64,000 nucleotides of DNA from Pseudohalioglobus sediminis (GTDB lineage: Bacteria; Pseudomonadota; Gammaproteobacteria; Pseudomonadales; Halieaceae): the NCBI RefSeq assembly GCF_008370495.1, contig NZ_VTUX01000001.1:186001-250000 (forward strand). The letters are read 5' to 3'. A program made the translations under genes and the position numbers. This document shows, in pieces, positions 18,323-26,957 of this stretch. Below the pieces are notes generated by a model. The model saw only the letters and a program-made list of their open reading frames with translations, searched no databases and was not told the origin of the DNA. Numbering within the stretch: the stretch's first letter is position 1; each line of letters starts with the position of its first letter.

Positions 18323-19765
18323 CTAGGACTTGAGCTTGACCAGCAGGTTGTAAACCCGGGTGGCAAACTTGCCGTAAGGGGGGCGCAGGAACTTCATCGG
18401 TGAGAACGCTGGCTGGTAGTAGATCGGGCGCAACTTGCTGAACGTCGTGAACCCTTCCCGGCCGTGGTAATGACCCATGCCGCTGGGACCGACACCACCG
18501 AAGGGAATGTCATGCTGGGCCACATGGAACAGGGCATCGTTGACCGTGACACCACCCGACATCACGCGCCGGATGTACATGTCCTGCAACTCGCGGTCGT
18601 TAGTGAACGGGTACAGGGCCAGGGGACGGTCGTACTTGTTGATGTGCTGCACCACCTCCTCGTGATCCCGGTACATCATCACCTTCAGCAGCGGCCCGAA
18701 CGTTTCGCGGTGACGAATCACCATGTCATCGGTGGTGTCCAGCACCAGGTGCAACGGGAACTTGCGGGTCTCGTAATTGATCTGCTGGTCGCCGTTCAGG
18801 TTGACGATGGTAGCGCCCTTGGCGCGCGCGTCCTCCAGTGTATCCGCCAGCCGCTTGACCGAGCGATCATCAATCACCGAGGTGTAATCCGTGTGCTCGA
18901 TGTCAGGACAGTGTTTGGCCACGTACTCCTGCGCCAGCCTGATGAATTCCTCGCGCTGGCTTTCATGCACGAACACGTAGTCCACATTGGTGCAGATCTG
19001 GCCGGCGTTGAACTGCTTGACGAACATGATGCGCTCGACAGCGCGCTTGAGGTTGTAATTGGGGTCGATCACGGCCGGCGCCTTGCCGCCCAGTTCAAGT
19101 ACTACCGGGGTGAGGTTTTGTGCCGCGGCGGCCATCACTTTCCTCCCGGTCTGGCCCGAACCGGTGAAAATAATCAAGTCGAACGGTATCTGCGAGAACT
19201 CGATCCCCACGCTGCCCGTCTCTTCGAAGAAGCGCAGCTTGTCTTCCGGCAGGTACTTCGGTGACAGCTCCATCAGCAGGCGCGTCAGGTTGATGGAGTT
19301 CTCAGACATTTTGACCATGGCGCGATTACCTGCAGCGAGGGCTGCCGCCAGCGGGACCACGCTCAGGTTGATGGGAAAATTCCACGGCACGATCATCCCC
19401 ACAACGCCCAGCGGCTGCGGCATCACGCGGTTCTTGCCCCCCGGGAACAGGGACTGGTCAACGTGGCGCTTCTGCACCTTCATCCACTTCTTGAGGTGCT
19501 TGATGGTGTCGTTGATGCCGTCGGTCGCGGATATGATCTCTGCGAACTGGGTTTCATGGCGCGAGCGGTTGCCATAGTCCGCGCTGATAGCCTCGATAAT
19601 GGCATCCATGTTCTCGGATACCATGCGTTTGAGGTTGAGCAGATCCTCCTTGCGCTGCTGGTAATCCGGGTAGGGATTGGCGTGATACGCTTCGCGCTGG
19701 AGTTCAAAGTGAGCACGCAGCATGGCGGCGTTGTCGCTGGACAGGGTTTCTTGTGCGGCGGTCAT
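18323..19765 (-). CDS. Coniferyl-aldehyde-dehydrogenase-type NAD(P) aldehyde dehydrogenase
   Basis: An aldehyde dehydrogenase of the CALDH/class-3-like subgroup that oxidises aldehydes to acids with NAD(P)+. The motifs are VVGMIVPWNFPINLS, the glycine motif FTGSGQTGRKVM, the catalytic ELGGKAP and the nucleophile NAGQICTNVDYVFV. The C terminus ends in a membrane-friendly, basic tail. The frame is open about 99 bases further upstream, but ATG 19765 is preferred: GAGGTT precedes it at a good distance and the protein then has a usual length of 480. An inverted repeat upstream may be its operator. Actual substrate (aromatic or fatty aldehyde) cannot be read; fatty aldehydes from lipid peroxidation would suit the neighbouring regulon, as inference. 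Confidence 0.87.
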   Translation of the reverse strand: MTAAQETLSSDNAAMLRAHFELQREAYHANPYPDYQQRKEDLLNLKRMVSENMDAIIEAISADYGNRSRHETQFAEIISATDGINDTIKHLKKWMKVQKRHVDQSLFPGGKNRVMPQPLGVVGMIVPWNFPINLSVVPLAAALAAGNRAMVKMSENSINLTRLLMELSPKYLPEDKLRFFEETGSVGIEFSQIPFDLIIFTGSGQTGRKVMAAAAQNLTPVVLELGGKAPAVIDPNYNLKRAVERIMFVKQFNAGQICTNVDYVFVHESQREEFIRLAQEYVAKHCPDIEHTDYTSVIDDRSVKRLADTLEDARAKGATIVNLNGDQQINYETRKFPLHLVLDTTDDMVIRHRETFGPLLKVMMYRDHEEVVQHINKYDRPLALYPFTNDRELQDMYIRRVMSGGVTVNDALFHVAQHDIPFGGVGPSGMGHYHGREGFTTFSKLRPIYYQPAFSPMKFLRPPYGKFATRVYNLLVKLKS

Positions 19766-19778
19766 GATCAACCTCGAT

Positions 19779-19795
19779 TGCTTATTTATTAAGCA
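19779..19795. repeat. Inverted repeat TGCTTA-N5-TAAGCA upstream of the aldehyde dehydrogenase
   Basis: Perfect 6-base arms around TTTAT, 13 bases upstream of the aldehyde dehydrogenase ATG. The size and place suit a small operator or an mRNA leader hairpin. No regulator gene of an obvious type adjoins it. Confidence 0.35.
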
Positions 19796-19875
19796 GTATA
19801 GTCTACTGTGTGCCGCGCCTGCCCGCTTGACATTCTGCGCATGATACCGGTGATTTCCGGACACAGGCCGCGGCC

Positions 19876-19905
19876 TGAGCCGATTCGTGAAACTGTGCGT
19901 AACTA
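19876..19905 (+). promoter_or_regulatory. Predicted sigma-E (ChrR-type) promoter of the SRPBCC-SDR/photolyase transcript
   Basis: TGAGCC at 19876-19881 and TAACTA at 19900-19905 are separated by exactly 18 bases. The -10 box is identical to that of the amine oxidase promoter in this window and the -35 box differs from TGATCC by one base. The site lies 38 bases before the chosen ATG at 19944, which also argues against an earlier start at 19887. Confidence 0.6.
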
Positions 19906-19943
19906 GCCCTGACCCCTTTCTCTACAGGACCGCCGAGAAGGCT

Positions 19944-21374
19944 ATGACGACCCTATCAGAATCCATCCAGGTCAAGCGCCCGATTGGCGAGGCCTTCGCC
20001 TATGTGGCCGATTTCACCACCACTACCGAGTGGGACGCCACCGCCACCAGCGCCCGGCGGCTCACCCGCGGCCAGCCGGGGGCCGGCTCCGAATTCCTGG
20101 TGACCTGCGCCCTGCCACTGGGCTCACTGGACCTGCACTACACGATTACGCAATACGATGCGCCGCACCGACTGGTTCTTTTGGGCAAGGGCCGGTTCTT
20201 CGATGTAGAGGACACTATCACTTTTACCGAAGGCGAGGACGGCGCGACCCGGATCGACTATCGCGCCGAGTTCCGCTTCAAGCCCCTGCTGCGACGCCTG
20301 TCAGGGGCGATGCAGGCTGGCCTGGAGCGCATGGGGCGCGCCTCGGTCGCTGGCCTCAAGCGGGCGCTTGATGATGACTTTCCGGCACCAGCCGGTATGC
20401 AGGGCGACGACACCACCGGCAGCCCAGGCCATGTGCTGCGTTTTACCCGCTTCGGCTACCAGCGTGCCCGCAACTCCTGGCACCCCATGTCTGCCGATAT
20501 GCGCGGCAAGCATGCGGTTATCACCGGCACCTCCTCCGGGCTCGGGCTGGCCAGCGCCAGGGAACTGGCCCGGCGCGGCGCCACCCTCACCCTGGTGATG
20601 CGCGACCCGAAGCGTGCCGATGCGGTGCGTCGCGAGCTGGTGGAGGAGACCGGCAATGCGGAAATCAGCGTCGAACTGGCGGACCTGAGCCTGCTGGCCC
20701 AGGTCGATGCGCTCTGTGCGCGGCTGCTGGCCCGGGGCCAGCCGATCGACATCCTCATCAATAACGCCGGCGCACTCTTCAACGACTATGCCAGGACCGA
20801 GGAAGGCATAGAGCGCAGTCTGGCACTGTTGTTGCTCAGCCCCTATCGCATGACCCTGGCCCTGCAGCCGCTGCTGGCATCCGCCAGCGGCAGCGCCCGG
20901 GTCATCAACGTGGTATCGGGCGGCATGTACACGCAGAAGCTGTCGATGAAGAACCTGGAGGCCCGCTCCGCCGAGAAATTCTCCGGCGCCGTGGCCTACG
21001 CTCGCGCCAAGCGCGCACTCATGGTGGTTACCCGGAAGTGGGCGCGTGACTGGCAGGATGACGGGATTGTGGTCAACGCCATGCACCCGGGCTGGGCCGA
21101 CACCCCCGGCGTGGCCTCCTCCCTACCGGCATTCCATTCGCTGACGCGCTTCGCCCTGCGCAGCCCGGAGGAAGGCGCGGACACGATCGTGTGGCTGGCC
21201 GTCGCCACCGAAGCCGCCCGGGTCAGCGGGCAACTGTTCATGGATCGCGAGGCACAGCCGCTGCACCTGAAGACCTCAACCCATGAAAGTGCCAGCGACC
21301 GGGAGCAACTCCTGGCCTACCTGAAAGACTACGACCCACAGCCCTTGACGGCCGCGACAGGAACCAGCCCATGA
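19944..21374 (+). CDS. SRPBCC (START-like) domain fused to a short-chain dehydrogenase/reductase
   Basis: A 476-residue two-domain protein. Residues 1-150 form an SRPBCC/polyketide-cyclase-like lipid-binding domain (IQVKRPIGEAFAYVADF near the start). Residues 185-445 form an SDR: nucleotide motif TGTSSGLG near 193, INNAGAL, and the catalytic YARAK with Tyr352 and Lys356. An SDR is a known member of the sigma-E/ChrR singlet-oxygen regulon in Rhodobacter; the lipid-binding fusion suggests that a hydrophobic substrate is handed to the oxidoreductase. ATG 19944 is preceded by GAGAAGG. The stop overlaps the photolyase start (ATGA), so the two are one transcription unit. Confidence 0.85.
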   Translation: MTTLSESIQVKRPIGEAFAYVADFTTTTEWDATATSARRLTRGQPGAGSEFLVTCALPLGSLDLHYTITQYDAPHRLVLLGKGRFFDVEDTITFTEGEDGATRIDYRAEFRFKPLLRRLSGAMQAGLERMGRASVAGLKRALDDDFPAPAGMQGDDTTGSPGHVLRFTRFGYQRARNSWHPMSADMRGKHAVITGTSSGLGLASARELARRGATLTLVMRDPKRADAVRRELVEETGNAEISVELADLSLLAQVDALCARLLARGQPIDILINNAGALFNDYARTEEGIERSLALLLLSPYRMTLALQPLLASASGSARVINVVSGGMYTQKLSMKNLEARSAEKFSGAVAYARAKRALMVVTRKWARDWQDDGIVVNAMHPGWADTPGVASSLPAFHSLTRFALRSPEEGADTIVWLAVATEAARVSGQLFMDREAQPLHLKTSTHESASDREQLLAYLKDYDPQPLTAATGTSP

Positions 21375-22849
21375 CCGATAAACCCGCACCGGTACTCTAC
21401 TGGTTTCGCCAGGACCTGCGCCTGGCTGACCTCCCCGCCCTGAATGCAGCCGCACAGGCTGCCGCCGATAGCGGTACCACCGTACTCCCCTGTTTCATCC
21501 TCGACGACGCCTCCCCCGGCGAGTGGGCACTCGGTGAAGCCAGCCAGTGGTGGCTGCACCACAGCCTGCTCTCACTGGCCGAACAGATCACGGCAAAAGG
21601 AGGAGAACTCGTGGTTCGTCGCGGGCGCAGTGACGAGGCACTGGCGCAACTGGCGTCTGAAACCGGTGCCGGGCGTGTGTATTGCAGCCAGGCCTATGAA
21701 CCCTGGAACCGGGAACTGGAAGCCCGGGTTGGTAAACAGCTGGAGGCACAGGACGTCTCCCTGCATACCCTGCCCGGCGCACTGTTGTTTGCGCCGGGGG
21801 ACATCCTCAACCAGTCGGGCGAAGCGTTCAAGGTGTTCACGCCATTCTGGCGCCGTTGCCGCTCGCAACTGCCCACAGACAAGCTGGCGCAGCCGCCGGG
21901 AGATGGCGCCTTCGCAGCCGGGGTAGTATCAGGACTGGCCACAGACGACTGGGACCTGTTACCGAAACAGTGGCAACCATCGCCGGAGTGGCAGGACATG
22001 TGGAGCCCCGGGACATCCGGTGCCGCCCGCGCGCTGGAAACATTCATTGAGCGCGCGCTGGAAGGCTACCGCGATGATCGGGACAAACCCGGGGTGGCGG
22101 GCACGTCCCGGCTGTCACCGCACCTGCACTGGGGCGAGATATCCCCGCGCCAGGTGCTGGCAACACTGCGCGCAGCGGGCACCGACGACCTCGAGGACGA
22201 CCGCGAGAAGTTCCTTGCCGAGCTGGGCTGGCGCGAGTTCAACCAGCACCTGCTGTACCACTTTCCGCACATCGATGCGCAGCCGTTCAAGGATGATTTC
22301 AGGAATATGCCCTGGCAGGCCAACGAAGAAGGCTACCGGGCCTGGTGCCAGGGCCGCACCGGTTACCCGATCGTGGACGCGGGCATGCGTGAGCTGTGGC
22401 AGACAGGTTTCATGCACAACCGGGTACGCATGATCTGTGCGTCCTTCCTCACCAAGCACCTGCTGGTGCCGTGGCAATGGGGGGCAAAGTGGTTCTGGGA
22501 CACCCTGGTGGATGCTGATCTGGCCAATAACAGCGGCGGGTGGCAGTGGGTCGCCGGCTGTGGCGCCGATGCATCGCCCTGGTTCCGGATATTCAATCCC
22601 GTGCTACAGGGAAAGAAATTCGACCCCGATGGCGATTACGTGCGGCGCTGGGTGCCAGAGCTGGCAGCCTTGCCTGCCAGGCACATTCACGACCCCTGGG
22701 ATATGCCGCCCATGCTGCTGGCAGCAGAGGGTGTCGAGCTCGGGGCTGATTACCCCCACCCCATTGTCGATCACAAGGAAGCCCGGGAGATGGCCCTGGC
22801 AGCGTATCAGGAGCGCTCTGCGGGAACAGGGTCTGAAGCGGCGGGGTAG
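21371..22849 (+). CDS. phrB: Deoxyribodipyrimidine photolyase (cryptochrome/photolyase family)
   Basis: Photolyase repairs UV cyclobutane pyrimidine dimers with light energy, using FAD. The 492-residue protein has the N-terminal antenna domain (VLYWFRQDLRLADLPAL) and the helical FAD domain with TSRLSPHLHWGEISPRQ, the GWREFNQHLLY motif, TGYPIVDAGMRELWQTGFMHNRVRM and NNSGGWQWVAG. The last two are hallmark class-I motifs, including the conserved Trp and Asn that contact FAD and the lesion. A photolyase gene belongs to the sigma-E/ChrR regulon in Rhodobacter. Start overlaps the previous stop by 4 bases; the 3' end overlaps the convergent periplasmic gene by 43 bases. Confidence 0.93.
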   Translation: MTDKPAPVLYWFRQDLRLADLPALNAAAQAAADSGTTVLPCFILDDASPGEWALGEASQWWLHHSLLSLAEQITAKGGELVVRRGRSDEALAQLASETGAGRVYCSQAYEPWNRELEARVGKQLEAQDVSLHTLPGALLFAPGDILNQSGEAFKVFTPFWRRCRSQLPTDKLAQPPGDGAFAAGVVSGLATDDWDLLPKQWQPSPEWQDMWSPGTSGAARALETFIERALEGYRDDRDKPGVAGTSRLSPHLHWGEISPRQVLATLRAAGTDDLEDDREKFLAELGWREFNQHLLYHFPHIDAQPFKDDFRNMPWQANEEGYRAWCQGRTGYPIVDAGMRELWQTGFMHNRVRMICASFLTKHLLVPWQWGAKWFWDTLVDADLANNSGGWQWVAGCGADASPWFRIFNPVLQGKKFDPDGDYVRRWVPELAALPARHIHDPWDMPPMLLAAEGVELGADYPHPIVDHKEAREMALAAYQERSAGTGSEAAG

Positions 22850-23481
22850 CTGTAATCGATGCGCACCTGCTGGCTGTTGCCGTCGCTGTCACGCAGGTTA
22901 CTGATACCCAGGTATTGCATCAGCCGCTGGTTATCGCGGTCGTACTGCAGGCGAATCGGCGGCACCACGGCACCCAGCAGCCAGTTGTCCAGCCTGACCT
23001 TCACACACAGGCGCTGGTTCGGGCAGGCCTCCTCCACCGGTTCCGCACGCATCGACAGCGGAGCATCCCGGCCCGCGGGCAGGAACTCGAACTGCACCGG
23101 CTCGCCCTGCGCCAGCATATCCCAGCTGGAGCGCATGTAATGGTCGAAGCCCGCGTCCACCACCAGATCCCCGGTCGCTTCTCGCTCTACCCGCAGGGTG
23201 CGCCCGTCCGGTAAATATTCCAGCTCAAGGCTGGGCGCGTGTTTGGACAGCGAGTAGTCTAGACTCTTGCGGGCGAACAGGTTGCCCTGGGTGTCACGGT
23301 ACTCTACCTGACACAGGGTGCCGGCTTCGGAACAGCTGTGGTGCTCGGTGTAGCGCAGCTCACCACCGTCCGCACCCCGGGCCTCACCCACCGCCTGCAC
23401 AGCATGTGCGGGGAATGACAGGACACTGGCGGCGCACACTGCACCGGCGAGCGCCACCGCTCGCTGCGGGTACCGGGTCAC
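22807..23481 (-). CDS. Uncharacterised exported protein at the end of the sigma-E lipid operon
   Basis: I do not recognise the family. The 224-residue protein begins with a signal peptide (AVALAGAVCAASVLSFPAHA, cleavage after AHA) and is then mostly beta-like, with four or more cysteines (HHSCSEAGTLCQVEY and EEACPNQRLCVKV) that could form disulfides in the periplasm. GTG 23481 is chosen because it overlaps the stop of the methyltransferase gene (GTGA), as elsewhere in this operon; a longer frame would overlap that gene by more than 100 bases. Its place as the fourth gene of the operon predicts a role in envelope or lipid response to singlet oxygen. It does not look like the DUF3833 lipoprotein often found in such clusters. 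Confidence 0.7.
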   Translation of the reverse strand: MTRYPQRAVALAGAVCAASVLSFPAHAVQAVGEARGADGGELRYTEHHSCSEAGTLCQVEYRDTQGNLFARKSLDYSLSKHAPSLELEYLPDGRTLRVEREATGDLVVDAGFDHYMRSSWDMLAQGEPVQFEFLPAGRDAPLSMRAEPVEEACPNQRLCVKVRLDNWLLGAVVPPIRLQYDRDNQRLMQYLGISNLRDSDGNSQQVRIDYSYPAASDPVPAERS

Positions 23482-24743
23482 TGGCCTGCTTCCGCGAAAC
23501 GGTAGCCGGGTTTGGCGAAAGTCAGTTGCACGGTGCTGATGATGCGCTCGCGGAAGCCGCCTTCGCAGTAGCACAGGTAGAATTCCCACATGCGTTCGAA
23601 GCGCTCGTCAAAACCCTGCTCGCGGACTGCTGTTCTCGCGGCCAGGAAACGTTCGCGCCAGTCTGCCAGGGTGCGCGCGTAATCGGCGGTAATATCGCGC
23701 AGGTTCACCATCTGCATATCCGAATCCCTGGCCACATGGCGCGACAATACTTCCAGGGAGGGCAGGCAGCCACCGGGGAAAATGTAACGCTTGATAAAGT
23801 CAACGGAGTCCCGCGCCTGCTCGTAACGCTGGTCCTGCACCGTGATTACCTGCACGGCGAATTTGCCGCCCGGCTTGAGCAGGCTGCTGCAACGGCGAAA
23901 GTACTCGCCGTAATACTGGTGACCGACCGCCTCCAGCATTTCAATGGACACAATCTTGTCATAGGTGCCGCTGAGCTTCCGGTAATCCTCGCAGAGCACG
24001 GTCACCCTGTCCTCCAGCCCCATTTCCTGGACCCGCCTTCTGGCGTGGCGGTACTGCTCACGGGAGATGGTCGTGGTGGTAACGCGACAGCCGTAGTGTT
24101 GCGCTGCGTAAACCGCCATTCCACCCCAGCCGGTGCCGATTTCCAGAAGATGATCATCGGCACTCAACTCCAGCTGCTGGCAGAGCAGCTCAAGCTTGTG
24201 CAGGGATGCCTCCTCCAGGCTGGCATCGGCGCTCGGGTAGACCGCGGAGGAATACATCATGGTCGGGTCGAGAAACAGCTTGAAGAACTCGTTGCCCAGG
24301 TCGTAATGGGCGCCGATATTGCGACGCGAACCGCTGAGGCTGTTGTTGTTCAGGGCGTGCAGTCCCTTCAACAACCACTGCCGCAGCCGTGAAGAGCGCG
24401 CGTCCATTGAGCGCATGGTTTCCATATTGGCGGAGAACAGCCGGATAACGTCCACCAGGCAGGGCGAAGACCAGTGACCCAGCATGTAGGATTCGCCGGA
24501 GCCCATCACGCCGCCTGTCAGCACATGCTGGAACACGCGGCTGTCATGCACATTGACCACCGCGTGTATGCCGTCGCCATCGACGTCACCGAAGCGCTCC
24601 ACACGCTCGCCTTCGCGCACGGTGAGGGAGCCGGTGGTGAGCCTGGCAAGCAAACGCTTGATCATGCTGCGGGAGAAACCCTCACCACGCCAGTGTCCTC
24701 TCAGTTCGGGTACGCTGATGGCATTGACACTTGCATCGTTCAT
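23478..24743 (-). CDS. cfa: Cyclopropane-fatty-acyl-phospholipid-synthase-family SAM methyltransferase
   Basis: Enzymes of this family add a methylene or methyl group from SAM to the double bond of phospholipid acyl chains at the inner membrane. The 421-residue protein has the family start of the catalytic domain (NIGAHYDLGNEFFKLFLDP), SAM motif LEIGTGWGG (residues 200-208), and SIEMLEAVGHQYYGEYF. In Rhodobacter, homologues under sigma-E/ChrR include methylases that start furan-fatty-acid synthesis, so methyl-branched or furan lipids are possible products instead of cyclopropane; the sequence alone does not decide. It is third of four genes, two bases after the DUF1365 gene. Confidence 0.9.
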   Translation of the reverse strand: MNDASVNAISVPELRGHWRGEGFSRSMIKRLLARLTTGSLTVREGERVERFGDVDGDGIHAVVNVHDSRVFQHVLTGGVMGSGESYMLGHWSSPCLVDVIRLFSANMETMRSMDARSSRLRQWLLKGLHALNNNSLSGSRRNIGAHYDLGNEFFKLFLDPTMMYSSAVYPSADASLEEASLHKLELLCQQLELSADDHLLEIGTGWGGMAVYAAQHYGCRVTTTTISREQYRHARRRVQEMGLEDRVTVLCEDYRKLSGTYDKIVSIEMLEAVGHQYYGEYFRRCSSLLKPGGKFAVQVITVQDQRYEQARDSVDFIKRYIFPGGCLPSLEVLSRHVARDSDMQMVNLRDITADYARTLADWRERFLAARTAVREQGFDERFERMWEFYLCYCEGGFRERIISTVQLTFAKPGYRFAEAGQ

Positions 24744-24745
24744 AT

Positions 24746-25498
24746 TTAAGTCTCGCTGTGTACGGTTTTAGGATGGGGAACAAAAGGAATACGTTTCAGC
24801 CACAGGCGCAGGGCCTGCCAATAAATGCCGGCCGCCACCTGCAGGGTCATTAGCGGGTACAGTGCCAGGTAGCGGGCAAACGTGGCCGGGGTATCGCCGC
24901 GGTGCTTGAGATGCAGGGTCGCGTCAAATGCCTTGCCGGCGCTGTGGAAGTTGGCCAGGTGCACTACCAGCTTGTCACCCGGCGTGTTGCTGCGCCAGCG
25001 ATAGCGCATGTCCATGGGCATGAAGGGTGAGACATGCATGGCTTTATCAAACTCAGCCTCGAGCCATCCCGCCCTGCCCTGCGCCGGCAGCACGTAGGCA
25101 CAACGCTCGTTCCAGGGCGTGTTGGTGACCTGCGCCACCACATACTGCAATTCGTCGTCACTGGAATAGCAATAGAAACAGCAAATTGGGTTGATGAGGT
25201 AGCCGAAATAGCGCAGGTTGGCGAGCATCAGTACGCGACCGTCGGGGCGTTCACCCGAGCTTTTCTCTACCTCATCCAGCACCGCGCACTTCAGCGGTAC
25301 CGCCGGGTCGCCGAGGAAGTCTTCGCGACGGAAGCGCGCCGGCGCCCAGCGGCGCACCGACCAGCCCGGACAGCGTTCGAGGAACTCGGGCATCGTGTCG
25401 AGGTCCAGCAGGGGCATGAACACGCGGTAGCGAAAGCCGTGCTCTCGCGGCTCCATGCGCCGGTGCTGGACCCAGCCGCTGTAGATCGCTCCACTCAC
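24746..25498 (-). CDS. DUF1365 family protein
   Basis: A 250-residue protein of the DUF1365 family, almost always found between a flavin amine oxidase and a Cfa-type methyltransferase, as here. Family marks are [20 protein letters not shown] at the N terminus, [20 protein letters not shown] in the middle and FHVSPFM-like [19 protein letters not shown]-terminal hydrophobic stretch ([20 protein letters not shown]) may touch the membrane. GTG 25498 is the start: it overlaps the amine oxidase stop (GTGA). The conserved neighbourhood implies a step in unsaturated or modified fatty-acid metabolism; the reaction is unknown to me. Confidence 0.88.
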   Translation of the reverse strand: MSGAIYSGWVQHRRMEPREHGFRYRVFMPLLDLDTMPEFLERCPGWSVRRWAPARFRREDFLGDPAVPLKCAVLDEVEKSSGERPDGRVLMLANLRYFGYLINPICCFYCYSSDDELQYVVAQVTNTPWNERCAYVLPAQGRAGWLEAEFDKAMHVSPFMPMDMRYRWRSNTPGDKLVVHLANFHSAGKAFDATLHLKHRGDTPATFARYLALYPLMTLQVAAGIYWQALRLWLKRIPFVPHPKTVHSET

Positions 25499-26781
25499 GC
25501 AGCGCTGCCCATGCTCTGCACCGCGGTGTCGGCGGAGCTGGCGATGGCGCCAATACCCTTGGCCACCTGCAGCGCCGAGTGCACACCGTCTTCGTGGAAG
25601 CCGTTGCGCCAGTAGGCGCCGCAAAACCAGGTCGCACCCTGACTGACCTCCTGCCACCGCTGCTGCGCAGCGATCCCCTGCAGGGTGAATACGGGGTGGG
25701 CATACTCGAAGCGGCCGAGCACTTTGTGCGGGTTAATGCGCTCGCTGTCATTCAGGGTCACGCAGAAGGTCTCCGGAGCAGACAAGCCCTGCAGGATGTT
25801 CATGTTGTAAGTCAGCGTGGCGCGGTCAGTATCGGGGCGGCGCAGGTAGTTCCAGGCGGACCAGGCGCGACGGTTGCGGGGCAGGAGCCGGGTATCGGTG
25901 TGTAGCACCACGTCGTTGTTCTGGTAAGGAATCGCGCCGAGCACCTCACGCTCCACCGGCCGTGCGTCTTCCAGCATGGCCAGCGCCTGGTCGCTGTGGC
26001 AGGCGAAGACCACCGCATCGAACTGCTCGCTGCTGCCATCGGCGTAGCGAATGCTGGCCCCTTCCTGCGACCGGCTCACACCGGTGATGTCCACGCCAGT
26101 GCGTATATTGCTGGCAAAACCGGCGGTGAGGGGCTTGAGATATTCTCTGGATCCACCTTCTATTACCCGCCACTGGGGCCGGTTGCGTATGTTCAGCAGG
26201 CCGTGATTGCGGAAAAAGCGCACAAAGAACTGCAGCGGGAAATCCAGCATAACCGGGGTATCAGCAGACCAGATCGCCGACCCCATGGGTACCAGGTAGT
26301 ATTCTATGAATGCGCGTCCGTATTTGCCTCGCTGCAGGTACTCGCCCAGTGTCATGCCCTCCGGCAGGCGGCCTGCCTCGAGGTCCTCCACCGACTTGCG
26401 GTTAAAGCGGACAATGTCCCGCAGCATGCCAAGAAACCGCGGTGATACCAGGTTGGACCGCTGTGCGAACAGGGTACTGAGGCTGGAGCCGGCGTATTCC
26501 AGCCCGGAGTCCTGATCCCAGAGGCTGAAGCTCATTGAAGTGGGCTTGGTGGAGACGCCGATCTCGTCCATCAGGGCAATAAAATTGGGGTAGGTCCAGT
26601 CATTGTAGACAATAAAGCCGGTATCGATAGCGAAACGCCGGCCGCCCATGGCGACATCCACCGTTGCCGTGTGGCCGCCAATGCGGGCGTCCCTTTCCAG
26701 GACATGGACGTCGTGCTCCCGATGCAGATAGTAGGCGCAAGCCAGTCCGGATATGCCGGATCCGATGATCGCAATCTTCAT
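25495..26781 (-). CDS. FAD-dependent amine-oxidase-like oxidoreductase of the sigma-E/ChrR cluster
   Basis: A 428-residue flavoprotein with an N-terminal dinucleotide fold ([18 protein letters not shown]) and the conserved [13 protein letters not shown] that follows in amine-oxidase/desaturase-like enzymes. The family (COG2907) is the usual first gene of amine oxidase-DUF1365-cfa operons. In Rhodobacter the equivalent gene is in the singlet-oxygen regulon. It likely oxidises a lipid acyl chain; that is inference. ATG 26781 is chosen because the -10 box at 26823-26828 places the transcript start about 35 bases upstream, which excludes the longer frame. Confidence 0.88.
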   Translation of the reverse strand: MKIAIIGSGISGLACAYYLHREHDVHVLERDARIGGHTATVDVAMGGRRFAIDTGFIVYNDWTYPNFIALMDEIGVSTKPTSMSFSLWDQDSGLEYAGSSLSTLFAQRSNLVSPRFLGMLRDIVRFNRKSVEDLEAGRLPEGMTLGEYLQRGKYGRAFIEYYLVPMGSAIWSADTPVMLDFPLQFFVRFFRNHGLLNIRNRPQWRVIEGGSREYLKPLTAGFASNIRTGVDITGVSRSQEGASIRYADGSSEQFDAVVFACHSDQALAMLEDARPVEREVLGAIPYQNNDVVLHTDTRLLPRNRRAWSAWNYLRRPDTDRATLTYNMNILQGLSAPETFCVTLNDSERINPHKVLGRFEYAHPVFTLQGIAAQQRWQEVSQGATWFCGAYWRNGFHEDGVHSALQVAKGIGAIASSADTAVQSMGSAA

Positions 26782-26822
26782 TAAAACCTTATACCTCGTG
26801 GGTGCTTGAATGATCCTCAGCT

Positions 26823-26852
26823 TAGTTACGCCCCGTACCGTCCACTGGATCA
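26823..26852 (-). promoter_or_regulatory. Predicted sigma-E promoter of the amine oxidase-DUF1365-cfa operon
   Basis: On the minus strand, TGATCC (26852-26847) and TAACTA (26828-26823) are 18 bases apart. TGATCC is the -35 element known for Rhodobacter RpoE (sigma-E/ChrR) promoters. It is divergent from the matching rpoE promoter. Confidence 0.72.
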
Positions 26853-26866
26853 ATTCTAGACAATAG

Positions 26867-26896
26867 TGATCCACGTGCGCCATGCCCTCGTAAACA
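26867..26896 (+). promoter_or_regulatory. Predicted autoregulated sigma-E promoter of rpoE-chrR
   Basis: TGATCC at 26867-26872 and TAAACA at 26891-26896 with an 18-base spacer, 61 bases before the chosen sigma factor ATG. Same architecture as the divergent promoter; the two -35 boxes are 14 bases apart and face outwards. Confidence 0.72.
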
Positions 26897-26957
26897 CCCC
26901 CGTGAATGCTAAACTCTGGGCGACATATAAGTGATCAGATCAGGAGCCAGCGCAGCA

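Noticed and set aside
19887-19943. Upstream extension of the SRPBCC-SDR start
   Set aside because: It would begin inside the predicted promoter and before the transcript start; ATG 19944 has a good ribosome site.
22807-23589. Longer version of the periplasmic protein starting at 23589
   Set aside because: It overlaps the methyltransferase gene by over 100 bases, and the signal peptide starts properly at GTG 23481, which overlaps the stop codon as at other operon junctions.
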